From: Synchiropus splendidus
Lineage: Eukaryota > Chordata > Actinopteri > Syngnathiformes > Callionymidae
Assembly: GCF_027744825.2 (NCBI RefSeq)
Contig: NC_071347.1
Span: forward strand, 18,230,001-18,294,000
Direction of reading: 5' to 3'
Length of the DNA stretch: 64,000 nt
Position 1 is the stretch's first letter; each line of letters starts with the position of its first letter. This document shows positions 51,132 to 64,000 of this stretch, piece by piece. The translations under genes were made by a program, and so were the position numbers. Below the pieces are notes generated by a model. That model was not told the origin of the DNA and made no database searches. It saw only the letters and a list, made by a program, of their open reading frames with translations.

Positions 51132-52454
51132 AGCATCCAGGTATTTACATTTGCACTCAGTAGAATATCAATAAATACAAATGAGTCCTAGTTTGACACA
51201 GAACAATCCGGTAGGTTTTCCTCAACAAACAAGAGCCGAACAGATAAACATATTTCCCTCATTTACGAATAAAGTTGTCACTTTTAATAGAACATACCGT
51301 TGTAACTTAGCTCTCTGTACATCTGCCGAGACCCGTCCCTCTTGTTTTCAAACTTACAATCACAGGTTTTTGGATTGGAAACGATTCGCATCATGTTCCA
51401 AAACAAATCTGGATTTAATTTAACAGCCCAGCTCACACTCGACAGTTGTAAACACATCGGCTTTGCTTGACCAATTGTGCTCTTGTTTTGTAGAAGGCCT
51501 GTGTTTCGTACATGTGACCAAGACTTTAAATCCAAAAGTTTCTTTATTTAGCCTCTTCATTCGTCTTCTCGCTTGATGTCTGTGAGATGGAATCATTTGC
51601 AGTCGCTGAGCTTTTATTGTTGTTCATTTGTGTAAACGATAGCAACTGTGCAGACTCCTGAAAAATGCCGATGCTTTGTTGTGTATTTAATGTGCCTGGA
51701 GAAAAAGAGTGTTGAGTGCTGGAATTTGTGTTTACTGTGCTACACAAAAGGAGACAGAACCTTTCCTTTGGTCAGTGTTTGATGTGCAATATGGTTTGGC
51801 TGCAGGCTAAATTTGTGATTTCACTGTTTTAAATAATGTTGCTTTTGCATGCAACGGTTTATTTTTGAGTGGCTGAACAGCAGTGTTTTTCAATGTCTTT
51901 ATTTGTGCAATAAAAGCGAGTTTCCGACACCACTTGATGCAAGTGGAGTGAAATGACTGATGCTGTATGTCGTCCACGGAAACTTGAGGTTTGGTTTAGA
52001 GTCGCTAAAATGCTTTCAAATTTCCTCAATAACCTTTTTGTCATTTGTCATTTTAGTGCTTTGATTCTTTGTCAAACATTATTGGAGCATGTGGAAGCGA
52101 GGATATGTTTTCAGCTCTGTACATTCATCTACAAGAGTCAGAGTTGAAGAGTTCGCCAGCGGAATCTAGTGTCGCTCTTTAATACTAAAGGTAAGCATCT
52201 GAACTGCAACGCTTTTGGAAACATCGGGAGCAATTTGTAATATAATAATCGGTGACCCTTTAAAAACGTATCTCATATGCATTATTAGCACATTCATAAG
52301 GCACAATAACACATTAATAAAGCTTCATAGATCATGTTATGAATGTTCATAATATGGTATGGAAACTTACAGTATGAAAAGGTGTTGAAAGTACAGTAAC
52401 TTGTGGACTTAACTTTTTCTAGAAGTCTAACATAACCCTAACCCTAGCTTAACC
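51132..52454. other. Downstream intergenic DNA
   Basis: No gene recognised. AATAAA-type hexamers are frequent (51168, 51266, 51906). A short CCCTAACCCTA at about 52436-52447 is telomere-like but too short to mean anything. Confidence 0.5.
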
Positions 52455-52680
52455 ACACAGTGTAATAGATGAGGTATCGTGAAACAGTATTTCAGGGTTG
52501 ATGAAACAGTGTCCTAATTTTCTGAGGCCAATAGATGGCGCTCTTGGTTCAGGAACACTATGAGATTTCATTGAATTAGTTGTTCAAGTCCAAACACTTT
52601 ACAGCAGACAGTGCCATCTGGTGGCCTGTGAATATCAGGACACTGTTTCATGAAACCTCAACTACCCCTCACTAGTGTTA
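52455..52680. mobile_element. Inverted-repeat MITE with GATGGCGCTCTTGG core, copy 1
   Basis: The left arm (about 52499-52545, containing ATGAAACAGTGTCCT and AGATGGCGCT) is inverted at the right arm (about 52610-52656, containing GTGCCATCTGGTGGCC and GGACACTGTTTCAT). Only about 60 bp separate the arms. The same unit occurs at 57090-57270. Confidence 0.7.
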
Positions 52681-55507
52681 CTACTATTCACACTTCCAAT
52701 TGTGCACCTTATAACTTGTCGTAAATTGTCATACATGGTTATAAATGTATTATGATGTCTGATAAATGTATTATTAATGAGTCATAGAAAAGACCTTTGA
52801 ATAAAGTGTAAGTGAAATATATTTTTATTATTTTATTATTATTTTTGCTCAAGCTCAATAGATCTTAATAGATGATAGACAAATTGAATAGTTTGTCTAT
52901 GAAATAGAACACCCTCCTCCACTGTGCTGCCTGAGAGAGAATGATCTTCAGCAGTTTGAGAAAAAGGTCACTCCTCTATTTGTGTAAAGCTTATACATCT
53001 CCGTCTCTCGCGCTAACCTTTAATTCTACCATTGACCACCAACTTCATATTTCCCACAGGTTTGACCGAGGATGTTTGTCTGTGTAATACAGAGTGGAGC
53101 TGGACAGGTGCCGGGTCCTGCCCCCGCTCTGTTTGTCCGCGATAACGGGCAGAAGAAGCTCCGTGGACTACAGTAATACTTCTATAAAAGCGCTTCACAC
53201 TCGTATTAAAATGGAAAATAATCTCCATTTCTCTCAGCCTGGTGGATGGGTGTCCCAGTAGGCTGCACGTACGACTCCGACAGCATCTCTTTTGCAAGTG
53301 TCTGGCAGTGGAAGTCATGTTTACGTAAGCAGAGAAATCGAGCGCTGAGGTGTGATGCTAACAGTCAGGTGTTCCTTGTGGGACTGTGAGGACATCTAAG
53401 CTCTCCTGGAGGCTCATGATGAGTCAGCGCAGGTGTGTTTAGCTCTTATGAAGCCATTCAACTGAGCACTGGCACACCATCAGCTTTGTTAATATGATGT
53501 TCCTTTATGGATTTTTCTATTTATTAAAATGAACAGTGTGTAACTCCAGGTTATGAGTGAGCTCCTGCCCCATGAAGTACAGATGAAGCCATTCAAAAGT
53601 TCCCAGCTTTCCATTGTGGCTCCTTGACAGGTCCGTGGAAGGTCTGTGACTGGTTCACGACTGTTCCCTTCATGGACCATGATGATACATTCATTTAACA
53701 TTACGCTGTATGGCACCCTGGTAGCATGTTATTGAAGGGAGTGTTGGCTTTTTTAAGCACTAAACCTTTTACAAAATGTAAGAATGGAAATAGCATAAAC
53801 ATGTCGTCACGTCACAGACGTGAAGACGGCATCAGTTCACATCTCATAGTGCCATGAGTAGGTGAGGTTTACATTATTCAAAGACACTCCCTCCAGAAGA
53901 AGGGCTGGAACTGTGCTGGAACTGTGCTGGGAAGGGAACTATTGAATGGCTCCAACTGTATCATTGGGTCTTGCTCAGGTCCGAGCTGAGGATTGAGAAC
54001 GAGCTGGATCGATGCAGCATCTTCAGTCACAGGGACTCTGAATCTGTCTGTCGTGATTCTGACTCTAACATATGGTCTCGAGCTAACAAGACTTAACTGG
54101 AGGCAAGAGCATGAGTTGTTGCTAGCTAGTGCTTGATAAGGCGCCAGACGCACAAGGAGGAAAAAGGAGTGATTCACCTTGGTTTTGGAACAGCTGAGAA
54201 GAGGATGAAAAAGAGGGGAAAATAAAGCCTCCAGAAGAGATTCACAAAGAACCAAGAGGAAAACACTTATTTTTATTTCAAGCGTGAAAACGCTCAGCTG
54301 CGGAACCACTGTCTTTCACACCAAATGTAGCCTCCTTCCCAGTGGACTGAGAATACATTGAATGAGAAACCCCTCACATGACTTCATGTTTGGCTTCATA
54401 TTTCCAGTGTCAATGGGTGATGCTGACACATTACACTGTTTGGGATCCGTCCTCTCATCAGAAACACTGAACCGTCGAATGATATTCAAATGATTTGTTG
54501 CATTGATCTTCAAAAGAGTCTTTTAAATGTAAATGAAATCCACACACACTGAAACGTGAAATGCAAATTGTGTTGCCTTATTCAGAATATTGCATGGAGT
54601 AAATGTACCTGTCAGATGGTAAAGTCACCACGAAGTGAAGGAAATTGTGACACAGTCTGCGTTTTAAATCTTCAATTGAGGCCCTGGTCTGTTTTACCAA
54701 GCACATGTCTTCAGAGCAGGAATCAGGAATGTATCCAACCTCTGTTGTATCTAAATACAAGAAATGATTCCAGAGCATTGTTGTGACAAGTGACGCGATG
54801 AGAAAGGCAGTGACGCTTCAGGCGATTCTGTGAATTCCGTGTTTGTGACCTGCAGTACATAAGTACATGACAAGGTGCTTCATCTCGGCACATCCACCTC
54901 CAGGGTGCAATTTCGCTGTCTGCGAGGGGCGGTGCTTCAATGGATCACAGTTTGGGCTACAATGATCCAGGACATGGACAAAAGAGCTCGCGATTAAAAC
55001 CACGCCAGTGTGGAAACATCTGTCAGAGACTGAGCTCCTGCTGCCATTTGATTGAATTGTTCTCATATTTAAATGCGTGTGCACGCAGTGAATAACCTTT
55101 GTGTTGACTGAATCCTTCTTAGTGAAATTAAGTCTTTGTCAGATTTTCCAGTAAACATTCTATTAATTAATCGCCTTTTCCTGCTCTTTTCAGACGCGCT
55201 GCACCAACTGAACAGACGGAAGAAAATAAATAAGTTGACGTCCTTGGTTTGTTTTCCAGCACAAGACCGTGAATATAGAACTGGAGATTGAAGAAAAGCA
55301 CTTCATTCTCTTCCTCTTGTTCTGCGGAGGAGTCAGTCCAGCTCCCCCGCGGAATGAGATGAGTCACACCCAGGACCGGTCACCACACGTCCACACGCAC
55401 AACTCGCACATAAATGCCACGCATCCAGGTGGAGCTGCAACACACTGGGATGAACCTGTGACCTCTCAGTTGAGGAGGCACCATGATACCTTGGGACCTA
55501 TCAACGG
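52681..55507. other. Intergenic DNA, no gene recognised
   Basis: The longest frame is a 143-codon minus-strand frame at 53878-54309, with no recognisable domain. Possible acceptor-like CTGCTCTTTTCAG occurs at 55193, but the sequence after it does not read as a known protein. Treated as non-coding. Confidence 0.5.
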
Positions 55508-56964
<1,457 letters not shown>

Positions 56965-57089
56965 CCAATACATTGGATCTGGTTTTGCATTATCATTTTA
57001 TCATGTGCAAAATATGTATTCATAACTACTTTTTTGTGATATTGTGAAAACAAATAAGTATCTTAGACCAGTCTTACAGAGTAATGGAT

Positions 57090-57270
57090 AGTACTGATGG
57101 GTAGATGTGGTATCAGAGGCTACCAGATGGCGCTCTTGGTTTAGAACTGTTGCAAGGTGTGACTTGGTTGTCCAAGTCCAAACAGCTTACGGAAGATAGC
57201 GCCATCTGGTGGCCTCTGAAAATCAGGTCGCTGGTTCATGAAACCACATCAGCCCACCACTAGTGAATAG
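57090..57270. mobile_element. Inverted-repeat MITE with GATGGCGCTCTTGG core, copy 2
   Basis: CCAGATGGCGCTCTTGGTTT on the left is inverted as AGCGCCATCTGGTGGCCTCT on the right, and TTGTCCAAGTCCAAACA is shared with copy 1 (52455-52680). The left arm has lost about 25 bases relative to the right arm. The right end is CCACCACTAGTG. Confidence 0.7.
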
Positions 57271-58599
57271 AGATTTTCAGAGGTGAAGAGGAGAGTGCAG
57301 ACAGGGTGGAGATGACTGCAGTTGTCTGTTATTATCAGTGCTTGTAGTAGTAGTAGGTTGGAGGTAACTTACCCACTGACCCTGACCCCTGCTCCTATCC
57401 CATAATATTTCATCTGAACATAAAACTATGCCTAATCCTTCACTTCTAGTCTGGTGGATTAGACTGGACCAAGAAAGTGTGTAAGTAATACAGCAGTGAA
57501 AAGTACATTGATCAACACTTGTGTTTTAAAAGCAATTGTTGAGTTTTCAAGTTGCAATAGTTTCAGGGATGCTGCTGCATTCAAGCCATGTGTGAATCAT
57601 TCCCTGTGGTTGTGAATCGATAGTTCCTCTTGAAGTTTTGACAGCCGCAACAACAACAAAAATAATTGAAATTTATGAAAAGGTACTTTGGAGCTTCAGT
57701 TGCACCTTTAAGCTCCGATATTTCACAAACTTTCATGGCTGTTTATGTGTGTTTGTTTCCATTACATCCATAAATAAATGTCTCTCAGTTTTACTCACCA
57801 TTTTTCATCCTTTTTTAGGTGAGTTTACATTTTCATTCCTCACCTTAAAATCCATGCTGCTTGTTTTTGAGTTTATGGTGAAACTTTTTCTTCCAGAAAT
57901 TACTTTTGTCATGACGCTCTGAATATTTCTCATAATTATGAATGTTTTTTTTACCTTCATTCAAAGCTCAAAACTGCATCTCATAAATGACTAAAGTTTA
58001 ATTTTGCCCACATCTACAGGGAAATAAGAAACGGAGTGCATGAAGCCATATCTTTCGCAGAGGTCTCCAGTCGGAAACAAACAAATGGAAGGTAAAGGAA
58101 TTAAAGTGACAATTTAAATGAAATCTCTCACACGTGTGGGTTTGTCTGCCCCCTAAAGGAGCGTTGGCTGTTGAAGAGACTAAATAGGAAGCTGGAAGAT
58201 GTTCACAAAAGGAGGGAAGCAGGCATCACAAGTAATGTGCAGCATACAAATGATTCATAAACTTGGCAGGTGAGCAGACAGAACACATTGTCAGGACCAG
58301 ACAGGAGCCTGTGTTTCAGCTTAATATGCGAGGAAGACTTCTTTATCTAATAGGACAATTAAAATGGTGTTGCACACCGCAGGCTGCGAGGCGCCAGGTT
58401 GGTAAATGCAATTGCAGATATTGAAAAGATATGCACGGACAGAAGAGCAAGGAGATGAAATGGAGGCGTTGAAAAGTTCAAATACATTGTCTAATAATAA
58501 TAGACAATGCTGAAAAACACAAGTGTAATGCGTGAGCATGGTTCAATACAGAGGCTGGGAGATTAAAAATACAAAGGTGGACAGTAATAATAATAATAA
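57271..58599. other. Intergenic DNA, nothing recognised
   Basis: No gene recognised. 58180-58530 looks unique and of even composition, and could be conserved non-coding sequence (appearance only). Confidence 0.4.
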
Positions 58600-58850
58600 T
58601 ATAAGATTAAATTCAGACTTCATTTAGAATTCTGAGATTAATCTGAAAAATCTCACTTGAAAGTCAAAATTGTGAGATAAAATTGAGTATAAAGGCTTAT
58701 TCTGACTTTTTTCTCAGAATTCTTACTTTAAAGTCAGACTTTATTTCGAAATCTCCGAATTCTGACTATTTATAATTTTGAGATCCAAGTCAGAATGACT
58801 TTAAAGACTTGGATCTCAGGATTCTCACTTTAATGTCACAACTCAACCAA
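58600..58850. repeat. Degenerate TCAGAATTCTGACTTTAAAGTC minisatellite-like field
   Basis: The words TCTGAGATT, CTCAGAATTCT, TTTAAAGTCAGA and CTGACTT recur in both orientations at about 20-35 bp spacing. An (AAT)n patch (58586-58602) precedes it. No coding content. Confidence 0.65.
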
Positions 58851-60769
58851 TTTCTTCACTGGCCTTAATCCTCTTCTGTAAAACACAGATGTGAAGCAAA
58901 GCAGGTAACAGAATTAAAAAAAAAAAAAATGATTCCATCGGAGGAAATTGAGCACCAGAAAGTTGGAGCACAAAATGAAAGCAGAAGTGAACAGTACTGA
59001 CGTGACACTTTATGAGCATCATTCAAATGTTACATCCAGAGGTCCTCTTCTCTCATATCGGCAGCTCCAACAGCATAATGAAAAAGGCCGTTTAAGAAAA
59101 TAAACTTCCATCTCCTCTGGTTTAGCTGTAAACCGCCGATTCAATGTGTACATTTAAAACACCCTTAAAATTTTACACAATCTCAAATATTACTATGGAA
59201 ATTTGTGGGGGAAAAAAAGGTGCGGCTGCAATATCCAGAGAGAAACAAATAAAAATGTATGTTTATTATTTAGTAGAAAAACGAACAAAACTAAAGTTCA
59301 ACAAGTCTATTCTCAACATTGTCGGTATCAAACACATGAATCATGTGTTCAGTAGTGTATAAAAAATAGGTGCGAAACATGGAAGAGAAGGTCGAAACAT
59401 ATAGTCCATCACTAGTTTTGACATCAGCGATGAGGTTTGGAGCATTTCACACTTTCCATCACTCGCTTTAGAATTTCAGAAGGGACTTGGGCAAGAAGCC
59501 AACATGTTCTGATGCTGGCAGTCTGGTGGGAATAGCACATTTTGTGCTGTAGCCGACTCTGTGGGTCGCATGAAATCTGATCGCAAACACCGTCCCCCTT
59601 CCCCGGGCCAGACTTCAAACATGATACATATCATAGAAATAAACAAAAACCCTGTAAAACACTAACAAATGAATGATGTCATTTTGGAGCTTCACAGAGG
59701 AGGCAGATTCCAGGTTTTGTTCCAGCATTTCATTCCTCCCTGCACGCCTCAGGTACCCTTACATAACTGAAGATTTAATGAGCTGTGTTCGGGGGCGATA
59801 TCTTTCATCTTTTCAACAAAGGATTATTTGGTCTCCAAATCTACGATAAGGAATTTTCACTCACGTTAATAACAAAATCGTCCCCTGGCTATTGATTAAC
59901 ATGACAATATGGTCAATAAATGCAGCGGCTTCTGGTGAAAGCATATGTTGTTTTGCATGACAAAGGGTTTCCCTGGAAGAAGCTCAGACTCGGGCGAACT
60001 ATGATGCCGGCATGTTGAAGGAACTAAACACCCAATAACAAACAAACAAACCTCAATATCACAACAGAGTTATTCTCAGAAATTGAGGAGAGAATACCTG
60101 AAATCCCACGTGGAACCACACGGGAGGAAACACTGCACTGTCAGCAATGAAGCACACTTACAACCTGGACTGGGTTCTAAGGTCGAGAGCGGAGATTAAA
60201 AGTGTCCCTCAGACCTCCAGCTCACTCTCTACTCCAAAACTCCTTGACTGCTGGTCTTTATTTATTTTCTAAAGAGACTCTTACGGCTGGGAGAATGACC
60301 TGCCGCACAAACTTTCATTGTGAGAGTCAATGCGACAAAGCATGCACCAACCCCACTGGTTCTCTTGGTGTCTTCATCTCCAATGTTTTGGCTCTGTCTT
60401 TGGGTCGTTGTGCAGCGGGGCCTGCTGCAGCACCGCAGCAGGATGTTCACATCTTGACAGCTGACCTCTGTGAATACATGTTGTTTGGAGGCAGTTTTCT
60501 ATCTTGAAGTAGACTAGCTTTCATGACCTTTCCTGCCTCTGACCCGACATGATTCCCCTGCGTTTGGAAGCCCACCTGCGGCTGCATGTTCACTTCACTT
60601 TATTCACAACCTCTAATGAGGCCTCACTCCAGTTTCCTCCCACACTTTTTTGACCTTCCACTCGCTCCCTACTGACTGCCACACTCCTGGATCCCATCTA
60701 CCCTCACCCCTTAACTGACTGTTAACTGCGTTAAGATCCCAACCTGCGCACTTTAAAAAAGTATAGCAA
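58851..60769. other. Intergenic DNA, no gene recognised
   Basis: No exon recognised. 59700-59960 is a unique, AT-leaning segment with several TTAAT and TGATTAA-type homeobox-like words and could be a conserved non-coding element (inference from appearance). Confidence 0.4.
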
Positions 60770-61430
60770 AAATGTTTGCTAATGAAGTTTGTAAATTGGT
60801 TTCAAAGGTTTGTGAATGTAAATTCTCAGCCACCGTAGTACAATGTGAAGTGCAAAACACATTTATAAACCTTTGAAACAAACAAACAAATTTACAAACT
60901 TCTCTAGCAAACTCATTTTTTACTTTCATTTATAAGTGGATCACCAATTTGTAAATGTTTTCACAGACTGTAAATATGTTTTAAAAGATTGTAAATTTGT
61001 TTTCAGAGTTTGTAAATGTGTTTTCACAGTGTGTTAATTTGTTTCACAGATTGTAAATTAGTTTTCGAGTTTGTAAATGTGTTTTTACAGTTTGTAAATG
61101 TGTCTTCAGAATTTGTAAATTTGAACATCTTCCTGCATTTAGCAGACTCCCAATAGTGATCCCCCACGATTGGTACAAGCAGAACCTTCTAGCAACCACA
61201 TCACGTCCGTAATTTGGTCCCCACCCTTTTGGTACAATTTTGGTACAATATGCAACTTTGCATAAACTGGAAACACATTTACAAACTCTGAAAAACAAAT
61301 TCACAAACTCTGAAAAGACATTTACATCCACCTTCTTTACAACTTGGAAATATATTTAACAAAAGTTTGAAAATTTGTTTGAAATGTTGTAAATGTGTTT
61401 CAAAGGTTTGTAAATGTGTTTTGCACGTTC
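60770..61430. repeat. TTTGTAAATGTGTTTT repeat field in both orientations
   Basis: About 20 degenerate copies of (T)TTGTAAATGTGTTTTCA(C/G)AG occur. Inverted copies (AACACATTTACAAACTCTGA type) stand at 60855-60905 and 61265-61325. A unique insert (about 61105-61255) sits inside. The Phe- and Val-rich frames here are artefacts. Confidence 0.75.
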
Positions 61431-64000
61431 AGCCACTGCACTCACCAACAGCATGCATTCTTCACACGCTATGCTAAAATTCCCCATTGTGGGAAGCATA
61501 AAGACAGCTATTCTAACCCCATTATGACAAAGAAATATCAATAATAATTCCCTGATTCGCGATGCCGGAGTTACCTGTATAAATGTCAAGGGTTCTGTTG
61601 GCCTGTCATGGTGCACCTGCTCTTAATATAGGTCTCCACAGTTCCACTTCTGACAGGTACCTGAAGCTTAATTAGCCATCTGGGCGAGCGCTACACACAT
61701 GACAAGCATATGCTGGCATCACCTGTCACCCACCAGCAGCACGAAGATCTGTGGCATATTTCCCATCTACCCTTTTGGATGTCTGTCTGTCAGCTCTCCT
61801 CCATCCCAGCAGGGCTTTGAAAATGTCTGACTTCCAGAAGTGCTGTTGATGCAGCCTGTGATGGCTGAGACAATACAATAAAACTTTGACTTGCAAAATA
61901 AAAATGACACGGCAGCTTAAGCCGTGGGGGGCATCAGAACTATATCTCATCAATCGGCATAATTCTCATTCGCAAATTCTGTAGCATAGTTTCTGTCTAC
62001 ATCAGTGCGTCACTTTCTCTCCATAGTTTAACAGGTTGAGGTGTCTATTCATGTCTTTGCAGTCGAAAAAACGAACACAAAACACAGTTTTCCTGCCACA
62101 ACAGAGCAGAAAATAGTTGCCTTAATCGCTTTTAAGGCACACAACCACAAAAATATCACTTTCATGCTGGATCCCCGGATCGATCAAGTGAATCGTCTGT
62201 TTTGCAGGATTGCAAATAATGACATAACCACTGTGACAGGAAGTGGAATGTGAACGCCCCGGGCCTCTTTAGGGAACACGGCACGCTGACCTTGACATGA
62301 GAACGCACTCATTAGCATGACAGTCAGTGAAGATCATTCCGCACGTCTTCGTCCTCTTGGGAGGTTAAAACCTGCCCTGTATTTCACCCGCACAGACGCC
62401 TCATACTCATGGCTGTTGCTTCTGCCTCGGAACTGAAACACGCTCACCACGTTACTCATAGTCATTGTCAATTTGATTCACTCTGTGTTTCATGTTTGCT
62501 CGAAGAAAGACACAGACTTTTGGATTTCAACAGGCAGCTGCCTTGAGGTGCAGTGGCATACTTGCACCCGTCGAATGTGGAAAGTCAACATGGCAGGTCA
62601 CAGAATATCATTGAATGTCATGATTCTCAACCATAGGGCCGAGGCCTGGAAGGCCGCTAAAAGGTTTTTTGTTTTACACCTGTGGGCCGTGAGGGTCGCA
62701 AGACGCTCTGCTTTAAAACATTTGCCACATATGGTGGCAGTAGTGTGTCATTATATATATATATATGACTTGACAGATGCAAATTTGTGATAGTTAACAA
62801 CTACAGAGAAGTAAAAGAAGAAGTAGTAGTAAAAACTGTCGAAGCAGTGAATTTGAAAATTTAATGGCAATTTACACGTTACTTATCTTCTTTAGATTTT
62901 ATTTTGAAATTTTTATTTTTGGATATTTTGACATTGTTTTATTATATTAATTTTATTCCAAATGTATTCATGATGTGCAATTTTATTAATCTTCTCAACA
63001 GTTTGCATCAAGTGTATTATTGTAAAAAAAAATTGTCCAGTAAATTTGGTGAATATGTCTTGCACTTTGCTCTGTTGCTGGTTGGACTTTTCGATGACAA
63101 ATACACTTGATATGGCCTCAGGTCACCATCCCACATCCCAGTCCGATCATGGTCCAAGAGGCCTGCAAGGCAACCAGTGGAATTTGTCATATTTTACCTC
63201 AACTATTAAACTCAAGCTCCTTGACGTCTGGACTTCTGCGACTCGCCCCTGGTTGCTCTGCCTCCGCCAAATTGTCCCGAGCATCTCCCCTCCTCCTCTC
63301 CCTTCAGTAGCTTCCGAAGGCGTCCAGACAGCCTCTGCATCTTCCACTCTCCATCAGGGAGTGTCCTCCATCCTCCAAAACAAAAATACAGATTTCTTAA
63401 CCATCATAATGTGGGAGGTAGAAATGTAGAGTCGGGGCAATTCTGATCAATTTACTCAGTTGAGAATTGTTCTTGATACTGTATTTCTCTGAAACAATGG
63501 ACAGGAGCTTCTTTTCCCACGTGCAGCAACAGCATCACATTTCCCAGCTCATTCCTGAGAGTTCAGTGAGTTCATCGACTGTAGCGTAATTGCTTCTAGA
63601 GGCGTTTCGAACGCTGAAACAATGCTATGCTCGCTGCCAATTACACAGAGAACATGACAGAATAACATGGACAGTTTGGTGGGTTGCTAGAAATAAACCT
63701 AGCAAGTGAGAGAGGCTGCAGAGTGGATGTCATCGCTGTCAAGGTGAGGGAGCAAGCAAGACACCAGCTGTCAAATAAACATCTTTAGCAGTGCAATGTC
63801 ATTGTTCTACAAACTGAGGACATTCTAATCACATATTTTTGCTCACGCGTCCGCGTCATTCGATTCTGACTGGCTCACTGCTTCCCATCGGACATGGCTC
63901 CTCTGTGGCTCGGTGCATTGGACCACTCACCGACATTATCGTACTCATAGCTCAATGGACTTGAGATGCTGCTGTTTATGTGTATAAGCATCCTGTATAA
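61431..64000. other. Intergenic DNA to window end
   Basis: No gene recognised. At 62620-62720, TTCTCAACCATAGGGCCGAG and GTGGGCCGTGAGGGTCGC resemble a decayed hAT-type repeat. A short (AT)n lies at 62752-62766. The frame at 63046-63429 shows no known domain. Confidence 0.45.

Noticed and set aside
52428..52456. Telomere-like CCCTAACCCTA
   Set aside because: Only about two units, a common chance pattern; no interstitial telomere array.
53878..54309. 143-codon minus-strand frame as a possible neighbouring gene exon
   Set aside because: No recognisable domain, no convincing splice sites, and composition like the surrounding intergenic DNA.

Overview
The window looks like teleost fish nuclear DNA. 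It is mostly non-coding, rich in microsatellites and small inverted-repeat transposons, and contains fish-type LINE fragments. It has one recognisable gene, with GT-AG introns. I see no prokaryotic gene organisation and no rRNA, intact tRNA, CRISPR array or viral gene. The species cannot be fixed from the sequence.

The gene is a gonadotropin-releasing hormone receptor (gnrhr) on the + strand, a class A seven-transmembrane receptor. Its coding exons are 17636-18130, 40722-40926 and 48719-49173. The splice phases agree (0, then 1), and the joined reading frame is 384 codons plus TAA with no internal stop or frameshift. A GC-rich block at about 17190-17480 ends in a strong donor and probably holds the promoter and a non-coding first exon. 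Intron 1 is 22.6 kb and intron 2 is 7.8 kb. The receptor has an extracellular N-terminus with glycosylation sites, a DRQ motif after TM3, CWTPYY in TM6, DPITY in TM7 and a cytoplasmic tail, as expected for a non-mammalian GnRH receptor.

Layout: 1-17 kb is upstream non-coding DNA with a palindromic element (1535-1920), a broken LINE piece (5020-5230), a hAT-like end plus a tRNA-like segment (about 9.4-9.6 kb) and a terminal-inverted-repeat element (13204-13541). A (TTC)n tract lies just before the promoter. Positions 17.2-49.2 kb hold the gene. Its introns carry two related short elements with TACGACC ends, one copy of a 0.6-0.7 kb element with GTACCTCGG ends, several elements with CCAGACTATA ends, two LINE fragments, an AT-repeat block with 34-bp inverted ends, and a near-perfect 61-nt hairpin. 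Positions 49.2-64 kb hold the probable 3' UTR with a second, inverted copy of the GTACCTCGG element, then intergenic DNA. That intergenic DNA includes a 1.45-kb GATA/GACA array, two copies of an inverted-repeat element, and two unusual degenerate repeat fields.

I found no convincing exon of a second gene and no new multi-gene system. The most interesting items are structural: the hairpin at 35920-35980, the inverted-ended AT block at 18531-18826, and the GATA/GACA array.
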